From the NCBI GenBank assembly GCA_020633205.1, contig JACKEB010000013.1, forward strand, positions 434,001 to 498,000: 64,000 nt of DNA, written 5' to 3'. The notes under the pieces are model-generated. The model was not told the origin of the DNA and searched no databases. It saw only the letters and a program-made list of their open reading frames with translations. This document shows, one piece after another, positions 28,007-36,073 of the stretch; the stretch's first letter is position 1, and each line of letters begins with the position of its first letter. This DNA is from Polyangiaceae bacterium (GTDB lineage Bacteria > Myxococcota_A > Polyangia > Polyangiales > Polyangiaceae). The translations under genes were made by a program, and so were the position numbers.

Positions 28007-28612
28007 TCAGGGCACGAACACTTGGTCGCCGCGTAGCAGCACCAGGTTCATTTCCAGGTGCTCACCCTCGGCGAGCAGGTCGTAGCGGACAGGGATATGC
28101 CGGACTTTGCCGTCGGAGCCGATACGGATGATCTTCGTTTCCGCGGGGGAAGCGAACCGACTCGGGCCGCCTGCCAGGGCGACCGCCTCGAGCACCGTCA
28201 GGTAGCGCTCAGCGGTGATTACACCTGGCTGCGCGACGTTTCCTGACACCGTGACGCGGTAGCTGCGAACATCCGTGACTGCGACGGTGACCACTGCTGC
28301 CTCATCCTTGATGAAGACCGACATCTTCTTCTTGATCTCGTGCTTCAGCTGGGTCGGCGTGAGATCTGCAGCGTGGACGTCGCCGATCAGCGACATCGTG
28401 ATGGTGCCATCGGGCCGTACCTGGATGTCCGTGTTGAGCTCGGGATTCTTCCAGATGCGAATTCGCAACGTGTCTCCCACCCCAATCACGTACTCGGCAC
28501 GGCGCGGGTCCGGCTCCTTGGCGTAGGGGTAGTTGGGGAGCGGCGCACCGCAGCTGACGAGGCCAGTGGTTGCGAGCAGCACTAGCAGGAGCGCGAGAAT
28601 GAATCGTTGCAT
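28007..28612 (-). CDS. wza: Short Wza/OPX-type polysaccharide export lipoprotein
   Basis: The ATG ending at 28612 gives 201 residues starting with a lipoprotein signal (LLVLLATTGLVSC). Residues about 40-115 form the polysaccharide export domain (YVIGVGDTLRIRIWKNPEL and DGTITMSLIGDV). One SLBB domain follows (YRVTVSGNVAQPGVITAERYLT, key Gly/Pro positions visible). The protein ends right after that domain. It lacks the extra domains and the C-terminal amphipathic helix that let E. coli Wza form its own outer-membrane pore. In myxobacteria such short OPX proteins are known to work with a separate beta-barrel partner. A frame extension to 28792 is GC-driven and not supported. A terminator follows the gene. 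Confidence 0.88.
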   Translation of the reverse strand: MQRFILALLLVLLATTGLVSCGAPLPNYPYAKEPDPRRAEYVIGVGDTLRIRIWKNPELNTDIQVRPDGTITMSLIGDVHAADLTPTQLKHEIKKKMSVFIKDEAAVVTVAVTDVRSYRVTVSGNVAQPGVITAERYLTVLEAVALAGGPSRFASPAETKIIRIGSDGKVRHIPVRYDLLAEGEHLEMNLVLLRGDQVFVP

Positions 28613-28923
28613 GAGCCCGGCGCAGCCTAACCCGGAGGGCCCGGACCGCAAGAGAGAAGCCCGCCTACCGCTGTGCGCCGCTGGCTCCGCTGCGGAAAAG
28701 GCAGGCTTCCCGCGGCAACACGGACCGTTTGGGCTTCGCTCTCGGCACGCTGTCCGGCCTGGCAGTCTGAAGCCTGAAGACTCCGTCCCCAATCACCCAG
28801 CAAGGACCCACGGAGCAGGAAAGGCTGGCGAGAAGCGCCGCGCCTCGCGAAGATGAGGCGCCCTCTCGCGAAGCAGGGTTTCGTCTTTCGGTAGAGCGCT
28901 ATTGCGCTCCCAGCTGTCCGCCC
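28613..28923. other. Divergent intergenic region between wza-like and wzy-like genes
   Basis: This 311-base gap must hold promoters for both genes. It contains a perfect stem CGCCTC/GAGGCG at 28841-28860 and a direct repeat CTCGCGAAG at 28844 and 28864 in the leader of the wzy-like gene. No convincing -35/-10 pair or coding region is visible. Confidence 0.4.
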
Positions 28924-30297
28924 ATGTTCGTTCTGCCCGGCCTACTGGCACTCCTGATCTTCATCTACGCGCGACCGTTCGACTTCATGCCGGCGCTGCG
29001 AGGAGTCCCGTTTCTCTATTTGTTCTTCGGTCTGGCGGTCTTTGGCTACCTCGTGGATCTACGCCAGGGGAAGACGGACCTGAGGAAGACACCGCACCTC
29101 GGTTGGGTGATCGCGTTCGTGCTGTGGTGCTTCTTCACCGCAGGCGTGAAGGCACCGGCTTCATTGGCTAGTGACGGTGTCCGCTTCGGCATCGCGGTCG
29201 TGATCTATTTCCTGATTGCCCACGGTGTCAGGACGTTCAAGGCCTTCGAGCTGTTCATGGGCACCATCCTGGCGTGCACGCTGTGGATCTCGGCGGTCTG
29301 CGTCCACATGGGCCTCCAGCCGCTGGAGTGCGTCGCCGTTTCGCCAGGAGAGGATCAGAACAGTTCGGGACGCCCAGACGGGCGCGCCTGCGAGTCGCCC
29401 GTCATTTGCTACCAGGATCCGCCAGACCCTGAGGCCATGTACCGCTGTGAGCACGCTGGTCTGCTGGGGGTCACCTCCATTGGCGGCGGTCGCGTCCGCT
29501 ACGTGGGAGTCTTGCAGGACCCGAACGAGGCTTCGATGGCGGTGGCGATCGGCGTCCCACTTGCGTTCGCCTTCTATCAGCGGCGTCGCAACAAGAAGCG
29601 GCTCGCGCTCTTCTTGCTGACCTTCGTGCTGGGGGCGATGACGGTGGTCTACTCCGGATCCCGCGGAGGACAGATCGTCTTTCTGGCGACGATTGGCGTC
29701 TACTTCTTGGAACGCTACCGCTTGAAAGGGCTGATCTTGGGGGTGGTCTGCGCTTTGCCTGTGCTCGCGCTTGGTGGGCGCTCAGGTGGTGAAGAGAGCT
29801 CGCTCGAACGAGTCGAGAACCTCTACGTGGGCGTGCAGCTCTTCAAACAGTATCCGGTACTCGGAGTGGGCTTTGAACAGTTCACTCAGTACCACCACCT
29901 GACCGCGCATAACTCTTATGTGCTCGCGCCTGCGGAGCTCGGCTTCTTCGGCATGGTGGCGTGGCTCTCGGTGTTTTGGCTGACGATCAAAGTACCCCTC
30001 ACGGTCACCCGCACGGTCACGGAGCCTGAGGGCGAAGTTGCGCGGATCTGGGCCATGGCGCTCTTGTCTTCCATGGCGGGGATGGCAGTGGGGATCTTCT
30101 TTCTATCCTTCAACTACCACTACGTGCTCTGGATCTACATCGGCGTCAGTGGGGCCTTCTTTGCCGCTGTGAAGCGCCACAAGCCGGACTTCAGGGTCAC
30201 CTACGGCTGGAAGGACTTCCTGGGTATTGCCGTGGGGAATACAGCGCTGCTGTTGTTCCTGTTGGTGTACACCGCTCGCAAGCTGGCGTCTGGCTGA
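28924..30297 (+). CDS. wzy: Wzy-type polysaccharide polymerase / O-antigen ligase family protein
   Basis: The 457-residue protein has about ten to twelve hydrophobic helices. It has a large periplasmic loop in the middle containing several Cys residues (LECVAVSP, GRACESPVICYQDPP, YRCEHAG). The Wzy_C signature is present: YSGSRGGQIVF before a helix, then VGFEQF and HNSYVLAPAELGFFG. These enzymes join undecaprenyl-linked repeat units in the periplasm, or ligate chains to a carrier. Polymerase is favoured over ligase because Wza, Wzz, Wzx and a priming transferase all lie nearby. The Cys-rich periplasmic loop is unusual and could be disulfide-bonded. The gene is convergent with the priming transferase gene, leaving only 24 bases. 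Confidence 0.82.
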   Translation: MFVLPGLLALLIFIYARPFDFMPALRGVPFLYLFFGLAVFGYLVDLRQGKTDLRKTPHLGWVIAFVLWCFFTAGVKAPASLASDGVRFGIAVVIYFLIAHGVRTFKAFELFMGTILACTLWISAVCVHMGLQPLECVAVSPGEDQNSSGRPDGRACESPVICYQDPPDPEAMYRCEHAGLLGVTSIGGGRVRYVGVLQDPNEASMAVAIGVPLAFAFYQRRRNKKRLALFLLTFVLGAMTVVYSGSRGGQIVFLATIGVYFLERYRLKGLILGVVCALPVLALGGRSGGEESSLERVENLYVGVQLFKQYPVLGVGFEQFTQYHHLTAHNSYVLAPAELGFFGMVAWLSVFWLTIKVPLTVTRTVTEPEGEVARIWAMALLSSMAGMAVGIFFLSFNYHYVLWIYIGVSGAFFAAVKRHKPDFRVTYGWKDFLGIAVGNTALLLFLLVYTARKLASG

Positions 30298-30321
30298 GCT
30301 ACCGGCGGCCCGTACCGCGGA

Positions 30322-31056
30322 TCAGCGCCCCATCGCCTTCAGCATCACGAGCGGGGTCTTGAAGATCACCGAGAGTTCGGTCGGCAAATAGGTGGAGAAG
30401 CTCTCCAACGCCGCCGTGTACGCCAAGTCGAAGAGAAGTTTGGCGCGCAAGTCATCAGCCAAGGCGCCTTCTGCCTCTTCTAGCTTGAACGGATTTTGCA
30501 GAGCCTCACGGAAAGCCGAGAGCGCGCTGCCCTCCGGAATCGCACCGGTGTATCCGAGGGAAACCTGGGCGAGCCCCGTCAGTCCGGGTTTGCAGTCCCG
30601 CATGCGTTCCTCGAAGTAGGGAATCGCGAGCGCAAGGTTTACCAGCAACTCCGGGCGCTCCGGTCGAGGGCCGACGAGGCTCATATCGCCCCTGAGGACG
30701 TTCCAAAGTTGCGGCAACTCGTCGATGCGGGACTTGCGCAGGAAGGCGCCCAGGCGAGTGATTCGCGGGTCGTTCTCCGCGGCCATCACGGCGCCGGTGT
30801 GCTTCTCCGCGTCTTGCCGCATGGTGCGGAACTTGAACAGCTTGAATTCCGTGCACTGGGGGACGGGGTTGGTGTCGCCGGGCTCCCTGGGAATGAGTCC
30901 TTTCGCCCGGATCTGCCCGAAGAACACCGGGCCGCTGGAGTCGTAGCGAATCGCAGCGGCGATCAGCGGATAGAACGGGAGCGTCAGTCCCAAGCCGACG
31001 CTGGATGCGACGACATCCAGGGCTCGTTTCGTCAGGCGCACGCTAATCGGAGGCAT
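30322..31056 (-). CDS. Polyprenyl-phosphate sugar-1-phosphate transferase (priming enzyme)
   Basis: The 244-residue protein is a short PHPT consisting of one N-terminal membrane hairpin (KRALDVVASSVGLGLTLPFYPLIAAAI) and the bacterial sugar transferase domain. The motifs are FKLFKFRTM, LRKSRIDELPQLWNVLRGDMSLVGPRP (core residues DELPQ and GPRP) and KPGLTGLAQV. Such enzymes transfer a sugar phosphate from a nucleotide sugar to undecaprenyl phosphate on the inner face of the membrane. This starts each repeat unit. The additional helices of full WbaP or WcaJ proteins are absent. It is divergent from the small ORF and RsbW-like genes that begin at 31203. Confidence 0.9.
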   Translation of the reverse strand: MPPISVRLTKRALDVVASSVGLGLTLPFYPLIAAAIRYDSSGPVFFGQIRAKGLIPREPGDTNPVPQCTEFKLFKFRTMRQDAEKHTGAVMAAENDPRITRLGAFLRKSRIDELPQLWNVLRGDMSLVGPRPERPELLVNLALAIPYFEERMRDCKPGLTGLAQVSLGYTGAIPEGSALSAFREALQNPFKLEEAEGALADDLRAKLLFDLAYTAALESFSTYLPTELSVIFKTPLVMLKAMGR

Positions 31057-31190
31057 GAGTCCAGAGACTTCTCATGAAGGTACGAGCGCCGCAAGTCGCT
31101 CGCCCAGGATCGTCCGGCCGGTAGCGATTGCTTGGTCGCCGTGGCTCGACTTTGTTAGCCTGTCGTCAGGTCCGGTGTCGATCCGGCGAC

Positions 31191-31200
31191 GGGGGAGGAG
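31191..31200 (+). promoter_or_regulatory. Very strong Shine-Dalgarno site before a 42-codon ORF
   Basis: GGGGGAGGAG ends two bases before the GTG at 31203. A site this strong in front of a short frame is the main reason for calling that frame. Confidence 0.5.
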
Positions 31201-31202
31201 AC

Positions 31203-31331
31203 GTGAAGCTGCTGCACTACGAGACCATCGGAGATGCGCTGCCGCCGCGGTGTCGAGCTGAAGGCTCTACCTGTTTGGCTGAAGGTGTCTCGGTCGCATG
31301 TCCGCATGGTTTGGAGACTCGCGCACCGTGA
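31203..31331 (+). CDS. Small 42-residue ORF coupled to the RsbW-like gene
   Basis: Starting at GTG (VKLLHYETIGDAL), this frame encodes 42 residues with three Cys (positions 17, 24 and 33). It ends at TGA 31329-31331, which overlaps the GTG at 31328 of the next gene. The strong upstream SD and the overlap suggest either a genuine small protein or a leader peptide that sets translation of the RsbW-like protein. No signal peptide or known motif is present. It could also be a remnant of a longer gene. Confidence 0.4.
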   Translation: MKLLHYETIGDALPPRCRAEGSTCLAEGVSVACPHGLETRAP

Positions 31332-31738
31332 GTTCTCTCGTGGTGCTGCAGGTGCCGAGCGAAATCGTCTTCCGCGATTTGGCCACTCGCACGGTTGCCG
31401 CGGTCTGCAAGCTAGCGACGAAGGATGCGTCCGTTGGGGAGCAGTTTGGTCACGAGTTGGTGAGCGCCGTTGGTGAGGCGTTCAACAATTCAGTGCTACA
31501 CGCCTATGAAAACCACTCAGGCGAGATCACGCTGCGCATCACCTACGACGATTGCCAAGTCAGTGTGGAAATCCTCGACCACGGCGACAGCTTCGATTTC
31601 GATGCGGCACCGGAGCTCGACCTCGCTGAACCTCAGGAGTCCGGCATGGGCTTGTTCATCATTCGTAGCTTCGTAGACGAGGTCAGCTACGAACCCGGTT
31701 CGCCGAACTGTCTGCGAATGAAGAAGCGTTTCGCCTAG
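31328..31738 (+). CDS. RsbW-like ATP-binding serine kinase / anti-sigma-type protein
   Basis: The 136-residue protein is a stand-alone HATPase_c_2 domain. It has the N-box EAFNNSVLHAY, the G1 box ILDHGDSFD, and the G2 box SGMGLFIIRSFVDEV. Proteins of this type bind and phosphorylate a STAS-domain antagonist on Ser, and when free bind another partner such as a sigma factor. A STAS protein is encoded 7 kb away (38568-38873) within the same polysaccharide locus and is the natural candidate substrate. I use the GTG at 31328 because it overlaps the upstream stop and gives the usual short lead (SSLVVLQVPSE); the ATG at 31298 would add ten residues. No sigma-factor gene is visible in the window. Confidence 0.82.
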   Translation: MSSLVVLQVPSEIVFRDLATRTVAAVCKLATKDASVGEQFGHELVSAVGEAFNNSVLHAYENHSGEITLRITYDDCQVSVEILDHGDSFDFDAAPELDLAEPQESGMGLFIIRSFVDEVSYEPGSPNCLRMKKRFA

Positions 31739-31811
31739 CGGGTGGATCAACGTGCCACCGGGCACGCCCTGCAGGGCCGCTGGTGCGGTGGCAAGGCGTG
31801 GGCTGCGTGTC

Positions 31812-33665
31812 ATGCTGCGCCCGATGAGCCCGCCGGCACACCCGACGCCTGAAGCTAGCAGCACTTCGACCTCACCCAGGGCCGCGCGCTATCTTCGCCG
31901 CTCGACGACACTGGGTACGCTCGTCGTCGCCCTGTTCTTGGGGGTGAGGTGCAACGGTTGCCAACGGGAGCAGCCCGTCGAACCCAAAGGCGCACCCAGC
32001 CTCGAAGCGCGCGTCAGCATCGTCACCGATGCCGAACGCATCGCGAGCAATGCCGGCGTGACGGCGAGCATGCGTGGTGAAGACAACCCGCTTTGGCAAC
32101 CCGGCGGGAGCATCGATCTGGTTGGCTTACCCGGGGAGGTGGTTGGTTTTCAGGTCGTGGTGAGCGCAGGGAAACAGCCACTGCAGCAGATTCGCGTGGA
32201 AATTGAACGCGCAAGCGGACCGGCTACGCCAGAAGTCTCGCGCTTCTTGCTCCATGAGGTGCCCTTCCCGCGTCGCTCCGGCGGCAAGACGCCCGGAGAG
32301 TCGCTCGGGTGGGAGGCGCAAGCGCTACCCGCTGCGCCCCAGCCGGGGACGACCATTCCCGATCCGCTAATCCCTGTGGAAATTGCGCCGGCATGGGACC
32401 CGTACCCGCTCGAGATCCCGGCTGAACGCCAGCGGGTGATCTGGGTCGACGTCGACCTGACCGGAGCCGCGATCCGTGCGGGCTCCTATACCGCCGAGCT
32501 GGCGGTGTATGCGGGGAACGATCAGCTGTCGCGCATCCCGCTGACCCTGCGCGTTGGCGCGCAAACGCTGCCCTACGCGGCCGCGAAGACGATGCTCTAC
32601 TTCGAGCCGGATCGCATCGAACAAAGGGTCGGCAACAGGCGGGCCGTCGACCAGTACCTGCAGCTGATGCACGCTCATCAGATCTCGAACATCCTTCCCA
32701 TCACCAGCATGCGTGAGCTGGAGGCCGCGAAGGGTCTGCTTGACGGTAGTCTCTTTACCGCGTCAAAGGGCTACCGCGGCGCCGGTGCCGGGCAACCCAG
32801 CAGCGTGGTTGCCTTGGGCTCATATGGTGACCTGGGTGACCCTTCTAGCGAACAGGTAGCGCTGGTTGGGAAGATGCTCTCGCGACTCGAGGAGCTGGGG
32901 GTTCGCGACGAACCTGGCGATCGCGATGTGTTCCTCTACGCGGTGGATGAGCAGTGCGACAGCCCTCGCGGCAAGGACTGGAAGGCGGCGCTGCGACGGA
33001 GTCCTGACCCTCGCGTGCAGAAGCTTCGCGTAGGCCACACGTGCAGCGAGCCCCCCAAGAGTCAAGCTGTGGATCTCGTGATCATGTTCGCCAGCGAGTA
33101 CTCGCCAGCGGCGCAGGCCGAGGCGAAGGAAGCGGGAAAGCACCTGTGGATCTACAACGGCGTGTTGCCTCAAACTGGGAGTTTCCTCACGGATGCGTGG
33201 CCAACGTCCTTGCGCGCCAACGGTTGGATACAGGCGAGCTACGGCATCGAGCGCTGGTTCTACTGGGAGTCGACGTTCTGGCACGACGGGAATCAGGGCG
33301 GGGAAGGCCCCTACGATCCGTTTGCCACCTCCGAAACGTTTCACAACCAGCACGCCGACCATTGCAATGGCGACGGGATGCTCGTCTATCCAGGACGCCA
33401 GAAGGACTACCCAGCCCACGATCTCGGATTCGACGGAGTCCTTGCGTCGTTTCGCCTGAAGCAATGGCGGCGCGGTATTCAGGACGCGGGCTACGTCGAG
33501 CTGGCCATGAAGAAGGACCCCGCAGAGACCAAGAAAGTACTCGCGGAGCGCATCCCCGAAGCTCTCAAGGCCGTGAGCGGTGAGAAGCGACCTCGCTGGG
33601 AGACCGGCGCGAAGGGGTGGGAGTCCGCGCGGAGACGTCTCTTCGAACTGCTGAACTCACCCTAG
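31812..33665 (+). CDS. DUF4091 (GH123-like) exported protein
   Basis: From the ATG at 31812 the product is 617 residues; starts at 31752 and 31824 are also possible. A hydrophobic segment (TLGTLVVALFLGVRCNGC) near residue 40 suggests membrane anchoring or an atypical lipobox. The mature protein has an N-terminal beta-sandwich (residues ~90-250). A DUF4091-type (beta/alpha)8 region follows with VFLYAVDEQCDSP, DLVIMFASEYSP and IERWFYWESTFWHD. The DE pair in VDEQ and the WFYWES motif resemble the catalytic region of GH123-type glycosidases. It probably acts on an extracellular or periplasmic glycan, and its place in the locus suggests processing of the exported polymer. It is convergent with the CpsD-like gene. 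Confidence 0.72.
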   Translation: MLRPMSPPAHPTPEASSTSTSPRAARYLRRSTTLGTLVVALFLGVRCNGCQREQPVEPKGAPSLEARVSIVTDAERIASNAGVTASMRGEDNPLWQPGGSIDLVGLPGEVVGFQVVVSAGKQPLQQIRVEIERASGPATPEVSRFLLHEVPFPRRSGGKTPGESLGWEAQALPAAPQPGTTIPDPLIPVEIAPAWDPYPLEIPAERQRVIWVDVDLTGAAIRAGSYTAELAVYAGNDQLSRIPLTLRVGAQTLPYAAAKTMLYFEPDRIEQRVGNRRAVDQYLQLMHAHQISNILPITSMRELEAAKGLLDGSLFTASKGYRGAGAGQPSSVVALGSYGDLGDPSSEQVALVGKMLSRLEELGVRDEPGDRDVFLYAVDEQCDSPRGKDWKAALRRSPDPRVQKLRVGHTCSEPPKSQAVDLVIMFASEYSPAAQAEAKEAGKHLWIYNGVLPQTGSFLTDAWPTSLRANGWIQASYGIERWFYWESTFWHDGNQGGEGPYDPFATSETFHNQHADHCNGDGMLVYPGRQKDYPAHDLGFDGVLASFRLKQWRRGIQDAGYVELAMKKDPAETKKVLAERIPEALKAVSGEKRPRWETGAKGWESARRRLFELLNSP

Positions 33666-33712
33666 CCAGATCTCGCTCCCGCAAAGCCCTCACTTACATG
33701 GGGCGCTGTTGC

Positions 33713-34489
33713 TCAATCGTAGCGGCCGTTCATCAGCACCGTCCCAAGGATGTTCGCCGGGGCCAGGTGCTCTTGCGTGCGGATCAAGTGCGCCCCTTTG
33801 GTCATGCCCGCCATTGCGGTGAGGATCACGCCGTCCGTCGTGTCTTCGATGATGTTGACGTCAGCGGTGCCGAGCGCGCCGGGGCAGTCCACGATGATGT
33901 GTGCGTACGGCGCTTCCTTTAGCTGAGCCATTGCCGCGCGGAAAGCAGGTGCGTTGAGTAGCCAAGTGCCCTTGGAGCGCGGGTGAACCGCCAGCACGTG
34001 GAGGTTGTCGAAGAACGCCGCGACCACCCGCCAGGGTTCTCCGGGGAGATCTAGGTACCGCACCATCTGCTCTCCGAAGCAGTTTGGCGGGGCGAAACCC
34101 AATGCTTCACCGACGCGAGGGTTGCGCAGGTTGGCTTCCACCAACAGCACCTTGTCTCGTCCGTGTTCCGCCAAGGCCATCGCCAGGTTGATGGCGAGGG
34201 TGGTCTTGCCCTCATCCCGCCGGGGACTCGAGATGGCGATCGTTCGCGGATTGTTCACGCCCTTGAGCCGGTGGGCGAGCACGCGAAAGCCAGCCGCCAA
34301 CTGTGAGTCGGGTGCAGTCACGAACGGCAGGACGCTTCGACCCTGGGGTGGCTGATTGTGGGTGGCTACGACGACCACGTTACGGCCGGCGGGTACGCTC
34401 AGGCTCTGCGGAGCCTGGCTCATCGGTGGCGTAGGAGGATAGACGCTGCCGGAGCCCTGGTTGGCGGCGGGGAACTGGGAGTCAGACAT
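33713..34489 (-). CDS. CpsD/CapB-like P-loop ATPase of the Wzz operon
   Basis: The 258-residue protein has an N-terminal Pro/Gln-rich tail and then a BY-kinase-type P-loop domain. Walker A is ISSPRRDEGKTT. Walker A' reads VLLVEANLRNP, with Glu and Asn where BY-kinases have Asp (DxDxR). Walker B is HIIVDCPG. The C-terminus ends GRYD without the usual cluster of Tyr residues, so autophosphorylation in the usual manner is doubtful. In Wzx/Wzy systems this ATPase works with Wzz to control chain length and assembly. The ATG at 34489 overlaps the stop of the second Wzz-like gene (TGATG), making it the third gene of a tight minus-strand operon. Confidence 0.82.
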   Translation of the reverse strand: MSDSQFPAANQGSGSVYPPTPPMSQAPQSLSVPAGRNVVVVATHNQPPQGRSVLPFVTAPDSQLAAGFRVLAHRLKGVNNPRTIAISSPRRDEGKTTLAINLAMALAEHGRDKVLLVEANLRNPRVGEALGFAPPNCFGEQMVRYLDLPGEPWRVVAAFFDNLHVLAVHPRSKGTWLLNAPAFRAAMAQLKEAPYAHIIVDCPGALGTADVNIIEDTTDGVILTAMAGMTKGAHLIRTQEHLAPANILGTVLMNGRYD

Positions 34490-36057
34490 CACGATTGTCC
34501 TTTCGCATTATCCGCAGGGATCACATGGGCGATTGGACCTAGCTCCAGATTTCGGATGTCGAGTTCGTCGTAGACGCGGTCATCAAGAAACGCGAGAGCC
34601 ACCGCCGCCAGTGCGCCGAGCACCATCACGGCCGCGAATGCTACGGCTCCGGTTCGCTTGGCTCCCCGCCGCGTGGGGCGCTTCGGTTCGTATGCTTCAT
34701 CAATGACAACGACCTGGCTGCCTCCTCCGCTCGTCTCAACCTTCGCGACAATCGACGCGCGGAACAACTGGCGCTCGATTGCTTCATTGCGGTCCCGAGC
34801 TGCGTTGACATCACGGTTGAGGGATGTCCACTCGGTCTCTAGGGCAACGATGCTGTTGCTCTCAGTCGTAGCCTCTGCGTCCGCCTCAACGTCCTTGGTG
34901 GGGCTCCCCGTGCTGCCACGGGAGGCACGCGCCAGCGAGGCTTCGACTTGGGCGAGTTCCTTGCGAAGCTTGTTGATGTCCTCCGCCGTGGTCGGAGGAG
35001 CGGCGGCGACCGCCTTGGGCGTGATGGTCTTGGCATTGGCCTTCGCTGTAGCAAGCTGCGCCAGGGCGGCGCTGAGCTGGGCCTGTGCGGCAACGACGTC
35101 CGGGTGTTTTGCGGTGTAGTGCGCCTGCTTGTCTGACAAGTTCTCTCTGGCGCGCGCCACGCTGCTCTCGGCGCTTTGAATCGCTGCTTCGCTGGCAGGA
35201 TCCAGACGCGCTGGCTCGGGCGGAGCGACGGGAGCGGTACCGGGGTTCTCAGCTTCCTTGATGCGTCGCTGGAGACGTTCGGCATGCCGCCGCAGGGTGG
35301 TGACGGGGTCCGTGGGTCTCGCCGACGTTCCCGACGCGGCCAGTGTATCCGCGCGGCTAGCGCGCACTGCGGCGCCCGTCGTGGTGGGACCCATGCTTGT
35401 CTCGAGGGCGAACTCGGGGTGGATCGCGAGAAACTTGGCGAGTGCCTGCTCCTGCGCCTTCAGCTCTTTCCCTGTGGTTTCGAGCTGGGCCTGGAGGAAG
35501 TTTTGGGTGCCTTCGGCTTCTTCCGCGCGGTATTTCCGGGCTTGTTCCACCATGGAGTCCGCGAGCGCCTTCGTTACCTCGAAGACGGTCTCAGCGGAGT
35601 CGCCCTGATACGTGATGGTGACGGTGTCACCTTCGCCGACCTGGCACTTGGTGTTGAGGCGCATCTCTTCGAGTCCTTCAACCATTCCCTGCGACTCCAC
35701 GGTCTTGGGATACAGCTGATACTTCTCGATGATTGGCTTCAGGTTGCTGCGGCTCAGGAGCATCTCGCGCAAGCGCATGTTGCGTGCACGTTTGCTTTCG
35801 GAGGGCGTCGAGTTACTTCCGAGCAGCGTATCCGCCTGGATCACCTCTCGATAGAGCAACACCGTGCCCGATTCATACACCGGCGGAATCAGCTTCGGGA
35901 CTAGGAAGAACGCTCCGATGGCCAGCGTGGCGGCCACGGCGAGCGCCGGCCAGTACAACAATGCCCGTCGCGCGATTTGCAACGTACGCTTGATCAGCGC
36001 GCGTGGTGTGAGTTGGCGTCGCTCTTCTTGCGACTCGGAACTAACTGGGGTCTGCAT
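34489..36057 (-). CDS. Wzz/GNVR-type polysaccharide co-polymerase with long coiled coil
   Basis: The 522-residue protein has a basic cytoplasmic N-terminus, a first membrane helix (about 36-57, YWPALAVAATLAIGAFFLV), a Wzz domain just after it (YESGTVLLYREVI) and a long periplasmic alpha-helical region with coiled-coil character. A second membrane helix lies near the end (about 468-490, GAVAFAAVMVLGALAAVALAFL), followed by a short cytoplasmic tail LDDRVYDELDIRNLELGP. These proteins set polymer chain length in the inner membrane and contact the cytoplasmic ATPase, encoded by the overlapping next gene. It is longer than typical Wzz (about 330 residues) because of the coiled coil. It starts 16 bases after the first Wzz-like gene. 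Confidence 0.85.
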   Translation of the reverse strand: MQTPVSSESQEERRQLTPRALIKRTLQIARRALLYWPALAVAATLAIGAFFLVPKLIPPVYESGTVLLYREVIQADTLLGSNSTPSESKRARNMRLREMLLSRSNLKPIIEKYQLYPKTVESQGMVEGLEEMRLNTKCQVGEGDTVTITYQGDSAETVFEVTKALADSMVEQARKYRAEEAEGTQNFLQAQLETTGKELKAQEQALAKFLAIHPEFALETSMGPTTTGAAVRASRADTLAASGTSARPTDPVTTLRRHAERLQRRIKEAENPGTAPVAPPEPARLDPASEAAIQSAESSVARARENLSDKQAHYTAKHPDVVAAQAQLSAALAQLATAKANAKTITPKAVAAAPPTTAEDINKLRKELAQVEASLARASRGSTGSPTKDVEADAEATTESNSIVALETEWTSLNRDVNAARDRNEAIERQLFRASIVAKVETSGGGSQVVVIDEAYEPKRPTRRGAKRTGAVAFAAVMVLGALAAVALAFLDDRVYDELDIRNLELGPIAHVIPADNAKGQS

Positions 36058-36073
36058 CGTCAGCTTTGGTGGT

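Noticed and set aside
28613..28792. 60-residue N-terminal extension of the wza-like protein
   Set aside because: The extension would place the lipoprotein signal peptide inside the protein. The internal ATG ending at 28612 gives a normal lipoprotein start.
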